A DNA stretch of 64,000 nt from Sulfobacillus thermosulfidooxidans DSM 9293 (GCF_900176145.1 NZ_FWWY01000002.1:1-64000); one strand, 5' to 3'; positions 1 to 9,855 are shown, numbered from the stretch's first letter. The notes: generated from the letters alone by a model not told the origin. Made by a program: numbers and translations.

Positions 1-809
1 AACGGAAAGTGCGAAATGCTCATGAGTCTCCTCTGGTCTGAGGAGATTGATTTTGTTTCACTCTTTTATCGCAAGGCGAGATGCATTAAAGATGGCTTTT
101 AAACTCTCTTTTCAACAATTGCACCGAATAGGCAATGGGCAGTTCGCTAGACATCCTCATTGTTTATTATAAAGGAGCTTTTGGCCAGTTCGCACCTCCA
201 CCATGGCTAGGTTATGTCATGGTATTTGGCTAATCTCAGGGGTCTACCACTCTTGTCCGCGTTCAGAAATCCCACTTAGTTCCACAATTTTAAAAAACGT
301 CATATGCCTAAAGGTATTGCTCTGTTCTGTATTGAACTCTTGCGCGAAAGGAATTTACACAGCAGCTGTCCTTCTGATGACGAGTTGCAAAGGTGGAGAA
401 CAGGGCGAGTATTGAGAACTACTTCCTGAATTAACGATGTCTCAATTTTCGCGGTCCCTCATTAGCCACATCATCGGACCTAAAATCCCAGGCATTCGGT
501 CGTTATATGAAGAACCGTTAGGGCAACTACGTAGTGTTCGCACGCCTTGAGGGTGGATCAATGGCGAAGTCTGCGACACAGCCGAAAAGGAATTTTTGGC
601 TCTCGTGGCGAATTTTGGGATAACGGGCATCCGTTGTCGGTAAGGTATGTTGCTCACAGCAGGGAATCGTTGGTTTATCTCTTCTTAGCTTTGGCTGAAC
701 GGTATGAGACGACGAATGCCTAATCTGGAATGGGCTAGTGAACCGGTGGGTTCCGGTTGCCACCCGGCGCAAAATACGAAGCGTCTCATTGATTGGAGGA
801 CTACGATCT
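1..809. other. Stretch without a recognisable intact gene
   Basis: No ORF here has both a good ribosome binding site and a recognisable product. On the + strand around 540-640 one frame reads like protein (EGVWINGEVCDTAEKEF, then LALVANFGITGIR) before a stop, so this is probably the remnant of a coding region I cannot name. The 200 bases before 810 may hold the promoter of the helicase gene; I see no clear -35/-10 pair. Confidence 0.4.
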
Positions 810-3318
810 ATGAATATTTTCGAAAAAAAACTTAGGCAAGGTCATAGCCCCTCGTTACCTATTCATCCTGTCGAGCTATTCCATTCACTGTTGCATCAAG
901 AGGGCTATGAATATCTTAGGGGAGTCCAAGAGGAAGTTCTTACCCAGTGGCATGACAACCGCCACAAGCGCGACGTGGTGGGAAAGATGAATACCGGTGC
1001 GGAAAGACCCTTACCGGGCTATTGATGTTATACTCCAAACTCATTGAAGGTTATGGTCCAGCTTTGTATGTGTGTCCAGATAATCAACTTGTCGACCAAG
1101 TTATCGAACAGGCCCGTAACTATGGGATTCCGGCATGCGTTTTCGATGGGAGTGGAGGTTATCCATCTGAATTTCTGAACAAGCAGTCCGTGTTAGTCTG
1201 TAATTTTGACAAGCTTTTCAATGGTAAGTCTATCTTTGTGCGAGATAACATTCAACTAGGAGCTGTCCTCCTTGACGATGCTCATACCGGAGTCAGGCGG
1301 GTCCGTCAAAATGCAACTATTACGATACCTCGCAGTCATGCTTTGTTCCAGCGATTACTGTTGCTCTTTCAGAAGGATTTAGAGAACCAGGGCGCGGGTA
1401 CGTTCGCCCGCATTTTCGACAATGATCCTTCGCCAAGAGCGTTGATGCGCGTTCCTTATTGGGCATGGGTGTCCAATCATGACCTTGTCGTTCGTATGAT
1501 CAACGAGTATCGTACAGACGATGCCATTGATTTTGCGTGGCAATTGCTCGCAGATGATTTACTACAGTGTGACTGTTTTATCTCATCCCAGGGTCTCGAA
1601 ATATCTCCTATGCATGTCCCCTATCACCTGAATCCTCCGTTTCATGAGGCAAAGCACCGATTTGTGTTGTCTGCGACGTTTGAGGATAACTCGGACTTAC
1701 TAAGAGACTTGGGGATAAGCAGCGATAGCGCTCTCAATGCATTGGTACCCAAGGACCGGAAGGACATTGGCGAACGGCTGATTTTAGCCCCAAGTCGCTT
1801 TGACCTTTCGCTCGACGACGAGGCCGTAAGAAAGCTGTTAGCAGATTACACCCACTCACACCTGGTCAACACGGTTGTCCTTGTGCCTTCCCACTTTCAA
1901 GCGGACAAATGGCGCAACTTGGGTGCTACGATTGTTGATAGAAATAATATCTCTGATGCTCTCGTTACGTTGAAGCAGGTCAAAGGTAATTTGATGGTAT
2001 TCGTAAACCGGTATGATGGGGTAGACTTGCCGGGCGACATGTGCCGAATTTTAGTTCTGGATGGTCAGCCTTCTGATCATTCTCTTAGGGACCGGTATTT
2101 AAATTCAGTTCTAACAGATTCTTCGGCCGTTAACGCCAAACTCGCTCAAACAATAGAACAAGGGCTAGGGCGCGCCGTCCGGTCGGGGAGTGACTATTCC
2201 GTGGTTTTTCTTCTTGGCGCTGAATTGGTTCGATTCCTGAGCGTGCAGAGTAACTATCAATACTTCGCCCCGGTGACGGCTGCACAACTCTCGCTGGGGC
2301 TGCAACTACTCGATGGGGAAGACCGGTCAAATCCTAGTGACACCATTGTTAATATAGTGGGATACTGTCTTGCGCGAGATGTGAATTGGAGACAATATCA
2401 TCATAACATTATTACGAGTGTAAGCCAAAATGTGAGCACTCATAGGACGCTATCCCTAGATACCGCGAGAGCCGAAGCCGAAGCGATTCGCCTATATAGG
2501 CAACGCAATTACCAAGCAGCCAGTCAACGCATCTTAACGCTCATTGAAGAAAGAAAAAGTGAGTTGTCGCAGCGCGAATTGGGCTGGTATTTCCAACTCG
2601 CGGCGCAACTATTGTTTCCAGGTAATCGAGTGCGTTCAAACGATCTGCAAGCAAAAGCAGCACAAACTACCACAGGATTGTTTCATCCCCTTTGGGACCG
2701 GTCTATAACCGGGTTACTCCTTCAGGCCGTCAAAGTGCCATAATACGTCGACAAATAGCGGAATTTGAGCGGCCTCAGGACATATTAATACATTTAGAGA
2801 GTATTTTAAGCCACCTCCATTATAACCCTGATATTCCAGCGGAGCGCTTTGAATCTAATCTCGCCAATGTCGGTCGTTTTCTGGGGTTCGGCGCTCAGGA
2901 ACCGGAGCGCGACCTCGGCACGGGCCCAGATGTACTCTGGTGCATGGCTGATGGGCATTATCTCATATTGGAAGCTAAATCACGGGCTATGCATGATAAG
3001 ATTTCCAAGGCAAATCTGGCACAGCTGTATCATTCGGAGAAATGGTTTCAAGAGCATTACGGGGCCGACCAAGAATACACTTTAGTTACGCTTCAACCTC
3101 CGAGTACCAAGGAGGAAGATGTGACGGTAAGCGAAAAAGTACGGGTTATAGATCAGCAAGCATTGGAAGATTTGCGGGCGAATCTCCGTGGTTTAGTACG
3201 AGCCCTGGGGACTACACCACCGCATGCACATACGGAACAAGAAATACAGCAGTTGCTTAATTCACACTATCTATCGTCAAAGCAGTTTCGGGAAAGATAT
3301 TTGAAACGCATTCAATAA
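810..3318 (+). pseudogene. DEAD/DEAH helicase with C-terminal PD-(D/E)XK-like nuclease domain, frameshifted twice
   Basis: The ATG at 810 follows GGAGGA with good spacing. Three overlapping reading pieces (810-1025, about 1000-2743, about 2700-3318) make one superfamily II helicase of roughly 830 residues if joined. Visible motifs: Walker A (restored as MNTGAGKTLTG), motif II DDAH, motif III SAT and motif VI QGLGRAVRS. The last 190 residues contain GPDVLW and LILEAK, the D...ExK pattern of PD-(D/E)XK nucleases. The first break is a one-base loss in a G run inside the Walker A loop near 1000; the second is near 2740. Helicase-nuclease proteins of this shape are common in phage-defence islands, which is the inferred role. 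As sequenced the gene is inactive, unless the single-base losses are sequencing errors. It is followed by an IS remnant. Confidence 0.75.
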
Positions 3319-3348
3319 TGGCCCAAACCATTTTACTAAATTAGATCT

Positions 3349-4391
3349 TATTGTCAGGACAGATTTTATCCTCAAAGTGTGAGATGGACGTCCTTCCTTT
3401 TGGTCTTCTTGGGGGACTTTATCCCCCCGTTTGGCGTGGGCCGTTTGTTGGCCCGTCGGCAAACGGGGGGCCAGCCCAAAGGGTTGTTTGTGGGGTCTCA
3501 CGCGAATCCCAGGAAACCTCTCCGAGGGTTTTCTTCCCGTCAATCGGGGTCCGGTGCCGGCAGGGGCGAATACCAGGCGGCGGGGGGTGTATAGCCCAAG
3601 GCCTGGTGAAGCCGTTGATAGTTATAGAATGTGAAGTATCGGCTCAGGCCGGACCATGTTTCCCACGGTGAGCGGTCATCGTGCAGATCCACGTCGTCGT
3701 ATTTTGCGCTGCGTCATAGCCATTCTGTCAACATGTTGTTCCATGCTCGCCCTTTACGGTCTAAGCGCATCTGAACCTTCTTGGCCAACAACAAGGCCGT
3801 GTATTGGGGATTGGTCAAAGGGCTGCCGTGATCGTGATTCCCAATGGTCTGAGTAGCGATGAACAACGCCCGCTCCGCGGCCGTGAGCACAAAGGGCAGT
3901 TCCAAGGTTTCGGAGAGTTCCCACGCCACCACAAACCCACCAAATAAAGCCAACCATGCACCAATCGGATATACGTGACGTCAATTCCCCACACGTAATT
4001 GGGGTACGCCGACGTGATGCCTTTCAATCAATACGGATACACCGGGTGCTGCGGATGGCGGGTACTCGTCTGGGAACCCGGTGCGAGCCCCCAAATGCCC
4101 ATCTCCCGCATGGTGCGCTGCACGCGCTTACGGTTCACGGTGTAACCTTCCTGGTTCCACTGAGCCGTCATCCGTCGGGATCCGTAAAAGGGCCGATCGG
4201 TATCAATGTCATTGATTCGATGCTTGAGGGCGATCTCGTCGGCATCCGGCCCGACGGGCCGGTCATAGAGGCTGGAGCGGTTGAGGCTCAACCAGTGGGC
4301 TTGGATCGTTAACGCTGTCAGCTGTTGTTGGAGCGCTTGGGACTCGGTTAAACAACTGCGGAAAGTTCTCAAGCGCCTGGCGCTTCCAGCC
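3349..4391 (-). mobile_element. Decayed IS3-group A copy (A3)
   Basis: Read on the minus strand this is the same element as the intact copy at 6899-8277. The right end (ATTGTCAGGACAG) and the 3' hairpin region lie at 3349-3490, and orfB is recognisable in pieces (HVWGIDVTYI-like, FVVAWELSETLELPF, NRKRVQRTMREMGIWG). OrfB carries several stops and frameshifts. The copy stops inside orfA at the KRQALENF segment near 4391, so the left end is lost. It is old: substitutions are scattered and mixed in type, unlike those in the IS3-B copies. It is still useful because its hairpin arms show compensatory changes relative to the intact copies. Confidence 0.85.
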
Positions 4392-4551
4392 CGGAATCTG
4401 TGTAGATGGAAATGACATGAAGTATCCCATTTCGTAGCAACGTCGAGTCATAATGTCCCACAATACGTCTGAAACGAGGAGGGACTCTTGGCTCTACTGG
4501 GGGGCCTAGCGGTGTCGTCTCGAAACGGACAGGGTACAGACGATAAAATGC

Positions 4552-4683
4552 TCACCATGTCGTAAAGCTAGAGGGCCCTATCTGGGATTCATAGAGGCGT
4601 TTTCCTTCTAACAGAATATCGTGCTGTTCAGAAGAAACGCTGTCCAAATTCACGAAGCCTCCGTAGGTTTTTTGGTATGTCAT
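4552..4683 (-). CDS. Possible 43-residue small protein
   Basis: The minus-strand ATG at 4683 has GGAG about nine bases upstream and opens a 43-codon frame that begins MTYQKTYGGFVNLDSVS and ends SSFTTW. The composition is protein-like and not a shadow of another gene. It reads like the amino end of a longer protein cut by a stop, so it may be a fragment. I do not recognise a family. Confidence 0.35.
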   Translation of the reverse strand: MTYQKTYGGFVNLDSVSSEQHDILLEGKRLYESQIGPSSFTTW

Positions 4684-4806
4684 AATGGCGTCTCCAAATT
4701 CTCAGTGCTATCACTGTGGGTGCCCTAATATGTGCGGCGCACATGGCTTTATTTCCAGAGCATGAGCCAAGGGGCAGCAACGCCTTTTTCGATAATGAAT
4801 ATAAGT

Positions 4807-4835
4807 TAAGGACCAGGAGATAGTCCTGGTCCTTA
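4807..4835. repeat. Perfect 12-bp hairpin
   Basis: TAAGGACCAGGA (4807-4818) is followed by a 5-base loop and its exact reverse complement TCCTGGTCCTTA (4824-4835). There is no T run on either side, so it is not a standard intrinsic terminator. It could be an IS end, an operator or a decayed regulatory stem. No adjacent gene is clear. Confidence 0.5.
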
Positions 4836-5065
4836 TGGCGTATAAAGAGCTATGCTCTACAGCGCAATTACCTGCCATTGGCAGACCCGGCCTCTTCCGA
4901 TAAAGACCCAACCCTTATTAATCCCCAGAGTTGGTGCTAATTGTTGATACGCCAGCAACGTCCGGCACTGCACGGGCGGGATGGTGCAATATTTGGGTCA
5001 TTGGGCACCACCTCCTTAAGCCAAGATTAACACAATACTCCGCGGAACTTCTAGTTGCGGTTAAA

Positions 5066-5140
5066 TCATATTGAATCAGGCACGCGTTCGGTCTTCTTCA
5101 CAAAAAACGCGTCCACAAAAGTCGATCTTTCACGAAATGA
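5066..5140 (-). pseudogene. Fragment of an IS1634-type transposase
   Basis: A minus-strand frame ending at 5066 reads STFVDAFFVKKTERV, which matches the segment PTFVDALYVQKPERV in the IS1634 transposase C-terminal half at 58828-59304. Only about 24 residues are recognisable; the surrounding sequence is too diverged. It shows that an older IS1634 relative was once present here. Confidence 0.55.
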
Positions 5141-5704
5141 AAGTGACGTTCCACAGGCACTTATTTTTTGTATTCGGCAAGCAATGCGGCGGCCGACAGG
5201 TAGTCGGCGGGGGCGGTGGTGATGAGGACAAATGTACTGCACCGTTCTAATTAGCATTGGTGTCGGATCCCAATCGATGGCACTAAAGGCTATCTCGACA
5301 TGCCAGGTCATCACGCTGTCATCCAGAGTAGTGCTTTTGCCCGGCCGACCCGGCCGCGTTTATCGAGTCTGCGAGCGGATTGTCTCGGTGATATGATTGT
5401 TGGCGCTAATGCTATTTGTCATCGGATCGACTAAAATAGCGGTCATATTAATATCCGGGGTCCGACTCACTCCGTTCGCATGATTACGACGAACCACTGG
5501 ATCTCATCGAACCCTTTCTTCCATCGATCGGTGACCGGTGACTGCTTACCTTCGTGTACGAATGTATCGTCGTGAGATATTCACGTTATCCACACCCTTG
5601 ACATGAGGGCTGAAACCAGCTCCCTTTTTCCCCCGGCCGGGGAAAAAGGGAGGATCAAGGCCGAGAATCCACGACGTCTTACAATATGAGGGGCCATAGG
5701 TAAA
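5141..5704. other. Stretch without a recognisable gene
   Basis: No convincing ORF, RBS or RNA is visible. Near 5626-5652 the sequence CTTTTTCCCCCGGCC/GGGGAAAAAGGG forms a strong inverted repeat just before the MBL fragment. It could be a terminator for transcription from the left or part of an IS end. Confidence 0.35.
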
Positions 5705-5945
5705 ATGAAACTTACGAAGTTTCGCCACGCATGCGTTCGACTGGAAAAAGATGCCCAGAGCCTCGTGATTGACCCGCGCGCGATGACGCCGGAGCAAAAC
5801 ATCTTGGACGTTGCCACAGCCGTTCTCATCACCCACGAGCACTTCGATCACCTCGAGGCAGACCGTCTCATCACCGCCACCGCCCAGGATCCGCAACTGA
5901 CGATCTACACCTGTTCCGGAGTGGCCCGGCACGTGGCAATTACGT
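5705..5945 (+). pseudogene. N-terminal fragment of an MBL-fold metal-dependent hydrolase
   Basis: From the ATG at 5705 about 80 residues look like the start of a UlaG-like MBL hydrolase: a first strand MKLTKFRHACVRLE and the metal motif THEHFDHLEAD (HxHxDH) at about residues 43-53. After about residue 80 the frame loses all similarity to the family, so the gene is truncated by a rearrangement near 5945. The family is normally about 200-240 residues long. The remnant cannot be active. Confidence 0.7.
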
Positions 5946-6254
5946 GGTCGATTCCAACGCGTGTCATCAGAAGAATACCTTCCTTTCTAGTGTGCAGTAT
6001 ACCGCTTCAGAATTTTCCTGAGAGTCGAAGCGAGGCGAAGAGATGCTGTCGGATTATCAGGCTCAGGCCACTGCAACCGCCGACGTAGACCGAGGGACCT
6101 AGGGATCGGAGGTAGCTGGTATGTTCTTCTATGCGCAATTACAGCAAAACAGAGGCCTACGAGACATATACCGCACATAGTGTTTGTGAGAACCTATCCC
6201 TGCTACCAAGGAATGGCCAGGGTTCAAAGCCTATAGGAAGGGGATCGTCAGAGC

Positions 6255-6520
6255 ATGAACAAAGCGGAACTCGTACGGCGGATTTCGCATGACGTGGGCA
6301 TTGTGCAGGAAGATATGCGTCCGATTCTGAATTGCCTCATCAACATCATGGGGCAGACGCTGGTGCGGGGCGAACCCATTCAGTAGGTCAGCTTAGGTAC
6401 CTTTGGCGGCCAACAGATCGCGACAAGGGTCGTCAAGCACCCCCAAACGGGGAAACTCATCCGCATTCCTGCCCGGTGTTTCGGCGGGATAAATTTTTGC
6501 GGGATTTTACAACAGCGGGC
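6255..6520 (+). pseudogene. HU-family DNA-binding protein, broken
   Basis: The ATG at 6255 opens MNKAELVRRISHDVG, the classic HU start, and continues to RGEPIQ, where a TAG stops it after 43 residues. The same frame then resumes with SLGTFGG, RVVKHPQTGKLIRIPA, the HU arm region. A further frameshift near 6475 moves the end (FRRDKFLRDF, the FRPGKxL motif) into another frame. One stop and one frameshift therefore inactivate a gene of about 90 codons. HU is a nucleoid protein and is usually present elsewhere in the genome; this is probably a redundant or mobile copy. Confidence 0.8.
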
Positions 6521-6544
6521 CTATGTTTCGGTGACGCCTATTGG

Positions 6545-6751
6545 CTAAGCATCCAAAGCCCCCTGACTGAAAGCCTGAACAAGTGGGTCATCGACGGCAA
6601 TCCATTCTCTGTCATATGTTGCGACGATGAGTCCCAGATGTTGCGCGATACGTTGACAGTCCGTCGCAGAATAGTGGTGATAGGTGCGTAAATGGTGAAG
6701 CCAGTGATCTAGAACATGTCCCATAGCGGGGTGATGCGGATTGGGTATCAT
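6545..6751 (-). CDS. Small hypothetical protein, 68 residues
   Basis: The minus-strand ATG at 6751 follows TTAGGAGGCTTCACACC, a strong ribosome binding site at good spacing. The product is a soluble 68-residue protein rich in His and acidic residues (HHPAMGHVLDHWLHHLRTYHH), with no membrane segment or known motif. It runs toward the broken HU gene. The strong RBS and intact frame in an otherwise decayed area suggest a real gene. Function unknown. Confidence 0.55.
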   Translation of the reverse strand: MIPNPHHPAMGHVLDHWLHHLRTYHHYSATDCQRIAQHLGLIVATYDREWIAVDDPLVQAFSQGALDA

Positions 6752-6956
6752 GGTGTGAAGCCTCCTAAGCAGTTGTCGTTAGGGTTTATTCTAGTTGAGG
6801 TGTCTTACATAGACCATGGTCTAAATGTGTAACAGACAATAGAGGAGATATTTTCATCTGAGAGGACTTTGAAGAATGTGCGTCGAACCTCCGAAACCTA
6901 TAGTGGTCCCCAAAAACTAGACAATTTTGGAGGCCGTCAAGTGTTACACTGGACAT

Positions 6957-7262
6957 ATGATGGCGAAACAAAAACGGCATTCTGCCACCTTCAAAAGCCA
7001 AGTGGTGCTCGAAATGCTCAAGGAAGAAAAAACCGTCAGCCAGATTGCCGCCGAATACGGCATTCATCCCAGTCAACTGCATCGCTGGAAGCGCCAGGCG
7101 CTCGAGAACTTTCCGCAGTTATTTACCGAGTCCCAAGCGCTCCAACAACAGGCCCAAGCCCACCAACAACAGCTGACCGAGCTTTATGCGGAAATCGGCA
7201 AACTGACCACACAAGTCGAGTGGCTCAAAAAAAAATCTGGCCTCGACCCTGACCCGCGATGA
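6957..7262 (+). CDS. IS3 transposase OrfA (group A)
   Basis: Helix-turn-helix protein of about 101 residues that binds the IS ends. MAKQKRHSATFKSQVV begins the HTH_Tnp_1 domain, TVSQIAAEYGIHPSQLHRWK is the helix-turn-helix, and the C-terminal part (ESQALQQQAQAHQQQLTELY) is a coiled coil for dimerisation. The start is either 6957 or 6960; GGAGG at 6930 is rather far upstream. A run of nine A lies near its end and orfB lies in another frame, so a fused OrfAB made by ribosomal slippage is possible. OrfB can also start on its own just after the OrfA stop. Confidence 0.9.
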   Translation: MMAKQKRHSATFKSQVVLEMLKEEKTVSQIAAEYGIHPSQLHRWKRQALENFPQLFTESQALQQQAQAHQQQLTELYAEIGKLTTQVEWLKKKSGLDPDPR

Positions 7263-7266
7263 ACGG

Positions 7267-8097
7267 ATGACCTTGTTGGATCGGGGAGCGGATACGCTCC
7301 CGTTGACGACGCAAGCCGCGTTGTTAAGCCTCAACCGCTCGAGCCTCTATTACCGGCCCGTCGGGCCGGATGCCGAGGAGATCGCTCTGAAGCATCGCAT
7401 CGATGAAATTTACATCGATCGACCGTTTTACGGGTCCCGGCGGATGACGGCTCAGTTGAACCACGAGGGTTACGCCGTAAACCGCAAACGCGTGCAGCGC
7501 ACCATGCGGGAGATGGGGATCTGGGGGCTCGCTCCGGGGCCCCAGACCAGCACCCGCCATCCCCAGCACCCGGTGTATCCGTATTTATTGAAAGGCGTCA
7601 CGCCGGCGTACCCCAATCATGTGTGGGGGATTGACGTGACCTATATCCGGATGGTGCATGGTTGGCTATACCTGGTGGCCATTATGGATTGGTATTCACG
7701 GTTTGTCGTGGCGTGGGAACTCTCCGAAACCTTGGAACTGCCCTTTGTGCTCACGGCCGCGGAGCGGGCGTTGTCCATCGCCAGCCCCACCATTTGGAAT
7801 CACGACCAAGGGAGTCATTTTACCAGCCCCCAATACACGGCCTTGTTGTTGGCCAAGGAGGTGCAAATCAGCATGGACAGTAAGGGGCGGGCGTTGGACA
7901 ATGTATTGACGGAACGGCTGTGGCGCAGTGTGAAGTATGAAGAGGTGTATCTACACGATTACCGTTCACCCCGGGAAGCCCGATCGGGCTTGAGCCGATA
8001 CTTTACGTTCTATAACTATCACCGGCTGCATCAATCCTTGGGCTACACGCCACCCGCGGCCTGGTATTCGCCCCTCCCGTCCCTCGACCGGGAGTGA
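7267..8097 (+). CDS. IS3 transposase OrfB (group A), DDE catalytic subunit
   Basis: 276-residue rve-type DDE transposase. An HTH_21-like N-terminus (FYGSRRMTAQLNHEGYAVNRKRVQR) precedes the catalytic core: first Asp in WGIDVTYI, second Asp in NHDQGSHF, Glu in LTERLWRSVKYEE. All three acidic residues are present, so this copy is probably active. The ATG lies five bases after the OrfA stop, implying translational coupling. It is followed by a strong hairpin before the right end of the IS. Confidence 0.92.
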   Translation: MTLLDRGADTLPLTTQAALLSLNRSSLYYRPVGPDAEEIALKHRIDEIYIDRPFYGSRRMTAQLNHEGYAVNRKRVQRTMREMGIWGLAPGPQTSTRHPQHPVYPYLLKGVTPAYPNHVWGIDVTYIRMVHGWLYLVAIMDWYSRFVVAWELSETLELPFVLTAAERALSIASPTIWNHDQGSHFTSPQYTALLLAKEVQISMDSKGRALDNVLTERLWRSVKYEEVYLHDYRSPREARSGLSRYFTFYNYHRLHQSLGYTPPAAWYSPLPSLDRE

Positions 8098-8125
8098 TGT
8101 TGCCCGGGATTGAATCCCCCACAGA

Positions 8126-8189
8126 CAGCCCTACGGGCTGGGCCTCCTGTTTGTCGACGGGCCGACAACGGCCCTCGCCAAACAGGAGG
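8126..8189 (+). ncRNA. Structured 3' tail of IS3-A1 (possible RNA element)
   Basis: About 28 bases after the orfB stop comes a small hairpin CAGCCC-TAC-GGGCTG (8126-8140), then a long one: CCTCCTGTTTG (8143-8153) pairs with CAAACAGGAGG (8179-8189), with an inner GGGCC/GGCCC stem. The decayed copy A3 has CCCCCCGTTTG and CAAACGGGGGG, so two T-A pairs became C-G pairs together. This covariation supports a selected structure. It lacks a T run. A terminator, an mRNA-stabilising element or a small RNA are all possible. Confidence 0.6.
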
Positions 8190-8277
8190 GTAATGGTTCC
8201 GATGAAGACCCAAAGGAAGGAGGCCAGTCTCACACTTTGGGGGTCAAAAATCTGTCTTGACAATGGGGTCCACCTTA

Positions 8278-8925
8278 ACCTTTACAAGGCGTTCTATTCT
8301 CCGATTGAAACGACATTGCAAATGCTAACAACAATTTACACTCTCTTAGATAACTTAAGAGCCACTAGTACGCTATTCTTCATGACACTGTCGTCGGCAT
8401 CGGTCAGGGAAAACGGTTCGTTCGGGATTAGTGGGAGTTTTCGCGCTATGTCGGCGCGTTTTCTATTCTGCGAATGTTTTCATTGACTAGAAACGATGTG
8501 AGGTAATCCGTAACTACGTGTTCGCATGCTGGACTCCAGCTCTAGAACTAGCTTAATTCCGTTTTCAAAATTGGAGATTTTTGCTAAATTGAAAATGGTC
8601 AGGCAGACCAATTTGTGTGGCTCCCCGATCGTGATTAAGTGTCACGAGACATGGCTGTTTTCGTTTCGCCCGCTTGACACCGAATTATAGACAATATGCG
8701 TAAACTAATGCCATGCTACTTAGGGTTAATGATGTTCGATTCGGGGTATGTCACTTCCTGCATTAAAAAATAATTTTAGAGTCCGCTCCGTGGTTAAATG
8801 GAATATTAGCATTGAGCGAGGCATTGCCTAGTTTCTTAAGAAGATTCTATGCGACTGTGAGACGTTCCAAACGGTTATGACAATGTTGAAAACCGTGTTT
8901 AAGGGATTATAGGAGATGTTAATTC
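8278..8925. other. AT-rich intergenic stretch
   Basis: I see no ORF with an RBS. The sequence is AT-rich and probably contains the promoter of the HEPN gene; a TTGACA-like box lies near 8674 but without a convincing -10 at the right distance. Confidence 0.35.
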
Positions 8926-9855
8926 GTGACTCGTCAGAAAAGGCAGTTGATAGTCCAATATCTGGGCAGTCGGGGGGTTACTTTGCCTTGCTTGCAAGCC
9001 GTTGTGACGATCCTTGCCAGCCCTTACCGCTGTCGAAACGCTACCGTAATTTTTGAGAAGAGAGCCCCAGGCCAAACCCATTCAGCAGTTTGTTTCGCGG
9101 TATGGGACTGGCTTGACCACCCGGTGACAATTATTCCTGACGGATTCGGAACCCATGGAGGAACTGGGGGATGGGGACTTGCCGTCGCCCTAGAGTTGTT
9201 TAAATTTAGTAAGGTGCCTCTCGCTGAATATTGGGCCTCCAATATCCAGTTCGAACGGGTGGCAAGTGGGTTTCCTACCGTCAAGGACATTAATGATATC
9301 CAACGAGATTCTAACTGGGCACCGAGTTGGCCAATGTATATGCGTGACTTTGAGGAACGTTTGTGGATAGAAGCCTTAAATGGTGATGGGGTTTCATTTC
9401 CCTATGGTCTTATTCTCCCGGAACTGTTAAGTGACGTCAGGGGTTTTCGGGATGACCCCGAAACATGCGTGTTAAAAGCGATCAAGCGACTGGAAACAGC
9501 CATTCGCAAGATGGGAGAATATAGTGCGGATCTTGTTGGCGACAATCTAATCAGTCAGGCTATGGGAGAAAAAGGAGTCTTGCAGCCGAAGGGCGAAGTA
9601 AAGAACGAGATTCAGTCGTGGTTGTTACTGTATCGCGGACTCATTGGAGCGATTCGAAATCCTCTGAGTCATCGGCATGTAGATATGAACTTTGAATTCG
9701 CAATGGAACAGATCATCTTTGTAGATTTATTACTTCGTAAACTTAAATCGGATTATCCTTTGCAGTATGAACAGTGGCAGCAATCCTTGAAGGCCCCGAA
9801 TAAGGTGGAGTGGACGGATGGCAATCACGAAGAACAGGATGACGCCGGTGTCTAG
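8926..9855 (+). CDS. HEPN/Ymh-like (TIGR02391-type) protein, putative defence gene
   Basis: GTG start at 8926 with AGGAG about ten bases upstream; 309 residues. The C-terminal third (about 205-290) is helical and contains RGLIGAIRNPLSHR, the RxxxxH motif of HEPN nucleases, in the arrangement of the Ymh/TIGR02391 family. The N-terminal part contains a glycine-rich stretch GFGTHGGTGGWGLAVAL that I cannot assign; it is not a standard Walker A. HEPN proteins often act as RNases in abortive infection or toxin systems. The gene stands alone among IS remnants, with no antitoxin beside it. The defence role is inferred; the HEPN assignment rests on one motif and the helical context. Confidence 0.6.
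   Translation: MTRQKRQLIVQYLGSRGVTLPCLQAVVTILASPYRCRNATVIFEKRAPGQTHSAVCFAVWDWLDHPVTIIPDGFGTHGGTGGWGLAVALELFKFSKVPLAEYWASNIQFERVASGFPTVKDINDIQRDSNWAPSWPMYMRDFEERLWIEALNGDGVSFPYGLILPELLSDVRGFRDDPETCVLKAIKRLETAIRKMGEYSADLVGDNLISQAMGEKGVLQPKGEVKNEIQSWLLLYRGLIGAIRNPLSHRHVDMNFEFAMEQIIFVDLLLRKLKSDYPLQYEQWQQSLKAPNKVEWTDGNHEEQDDAGV

Larger units (their letters stand above)
6899..8277 (+). mobile_element. Intact IS3-family element, group A copy 1 (A1)
   Basis: Ends are imperfect inverted repeats TATAGTGGTCCCC... and, on the other strand, TAAGGTGGACCCC.... A 3-bp target duplication ACC flanks the element (6896-6898 and 8278-8280), as expected for IS3. It carries orfA, orfB and a structured 3' tail of about 180 bases. 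Length is 1379 bp. A second copy (A2, 43357-44612) and a decayed one (3349-4391) are in the window. Confidence 0.9.

Noticed and set aside
3351-3671. Several overlapping + strand ORFs of 66-118 codons
   Set aside because: They are reverse-frame shadows of the decayed IS3-A copy; no RBS or family similarity.
7227-7235. Standard IS3 -1 frameshift at the A run
   Set aside because: OrfB lies in the +1 (or -2) frame relative to OrfA; the -1 frame hits a stop at 7250-7252. Coupled restart of OrfB is as likely.
8126-8189. CRISPR-like or attC array
   Set aside because: Each IS copy has a single hairpin unit; there are no regular repeats and spacers anywhere in the window.
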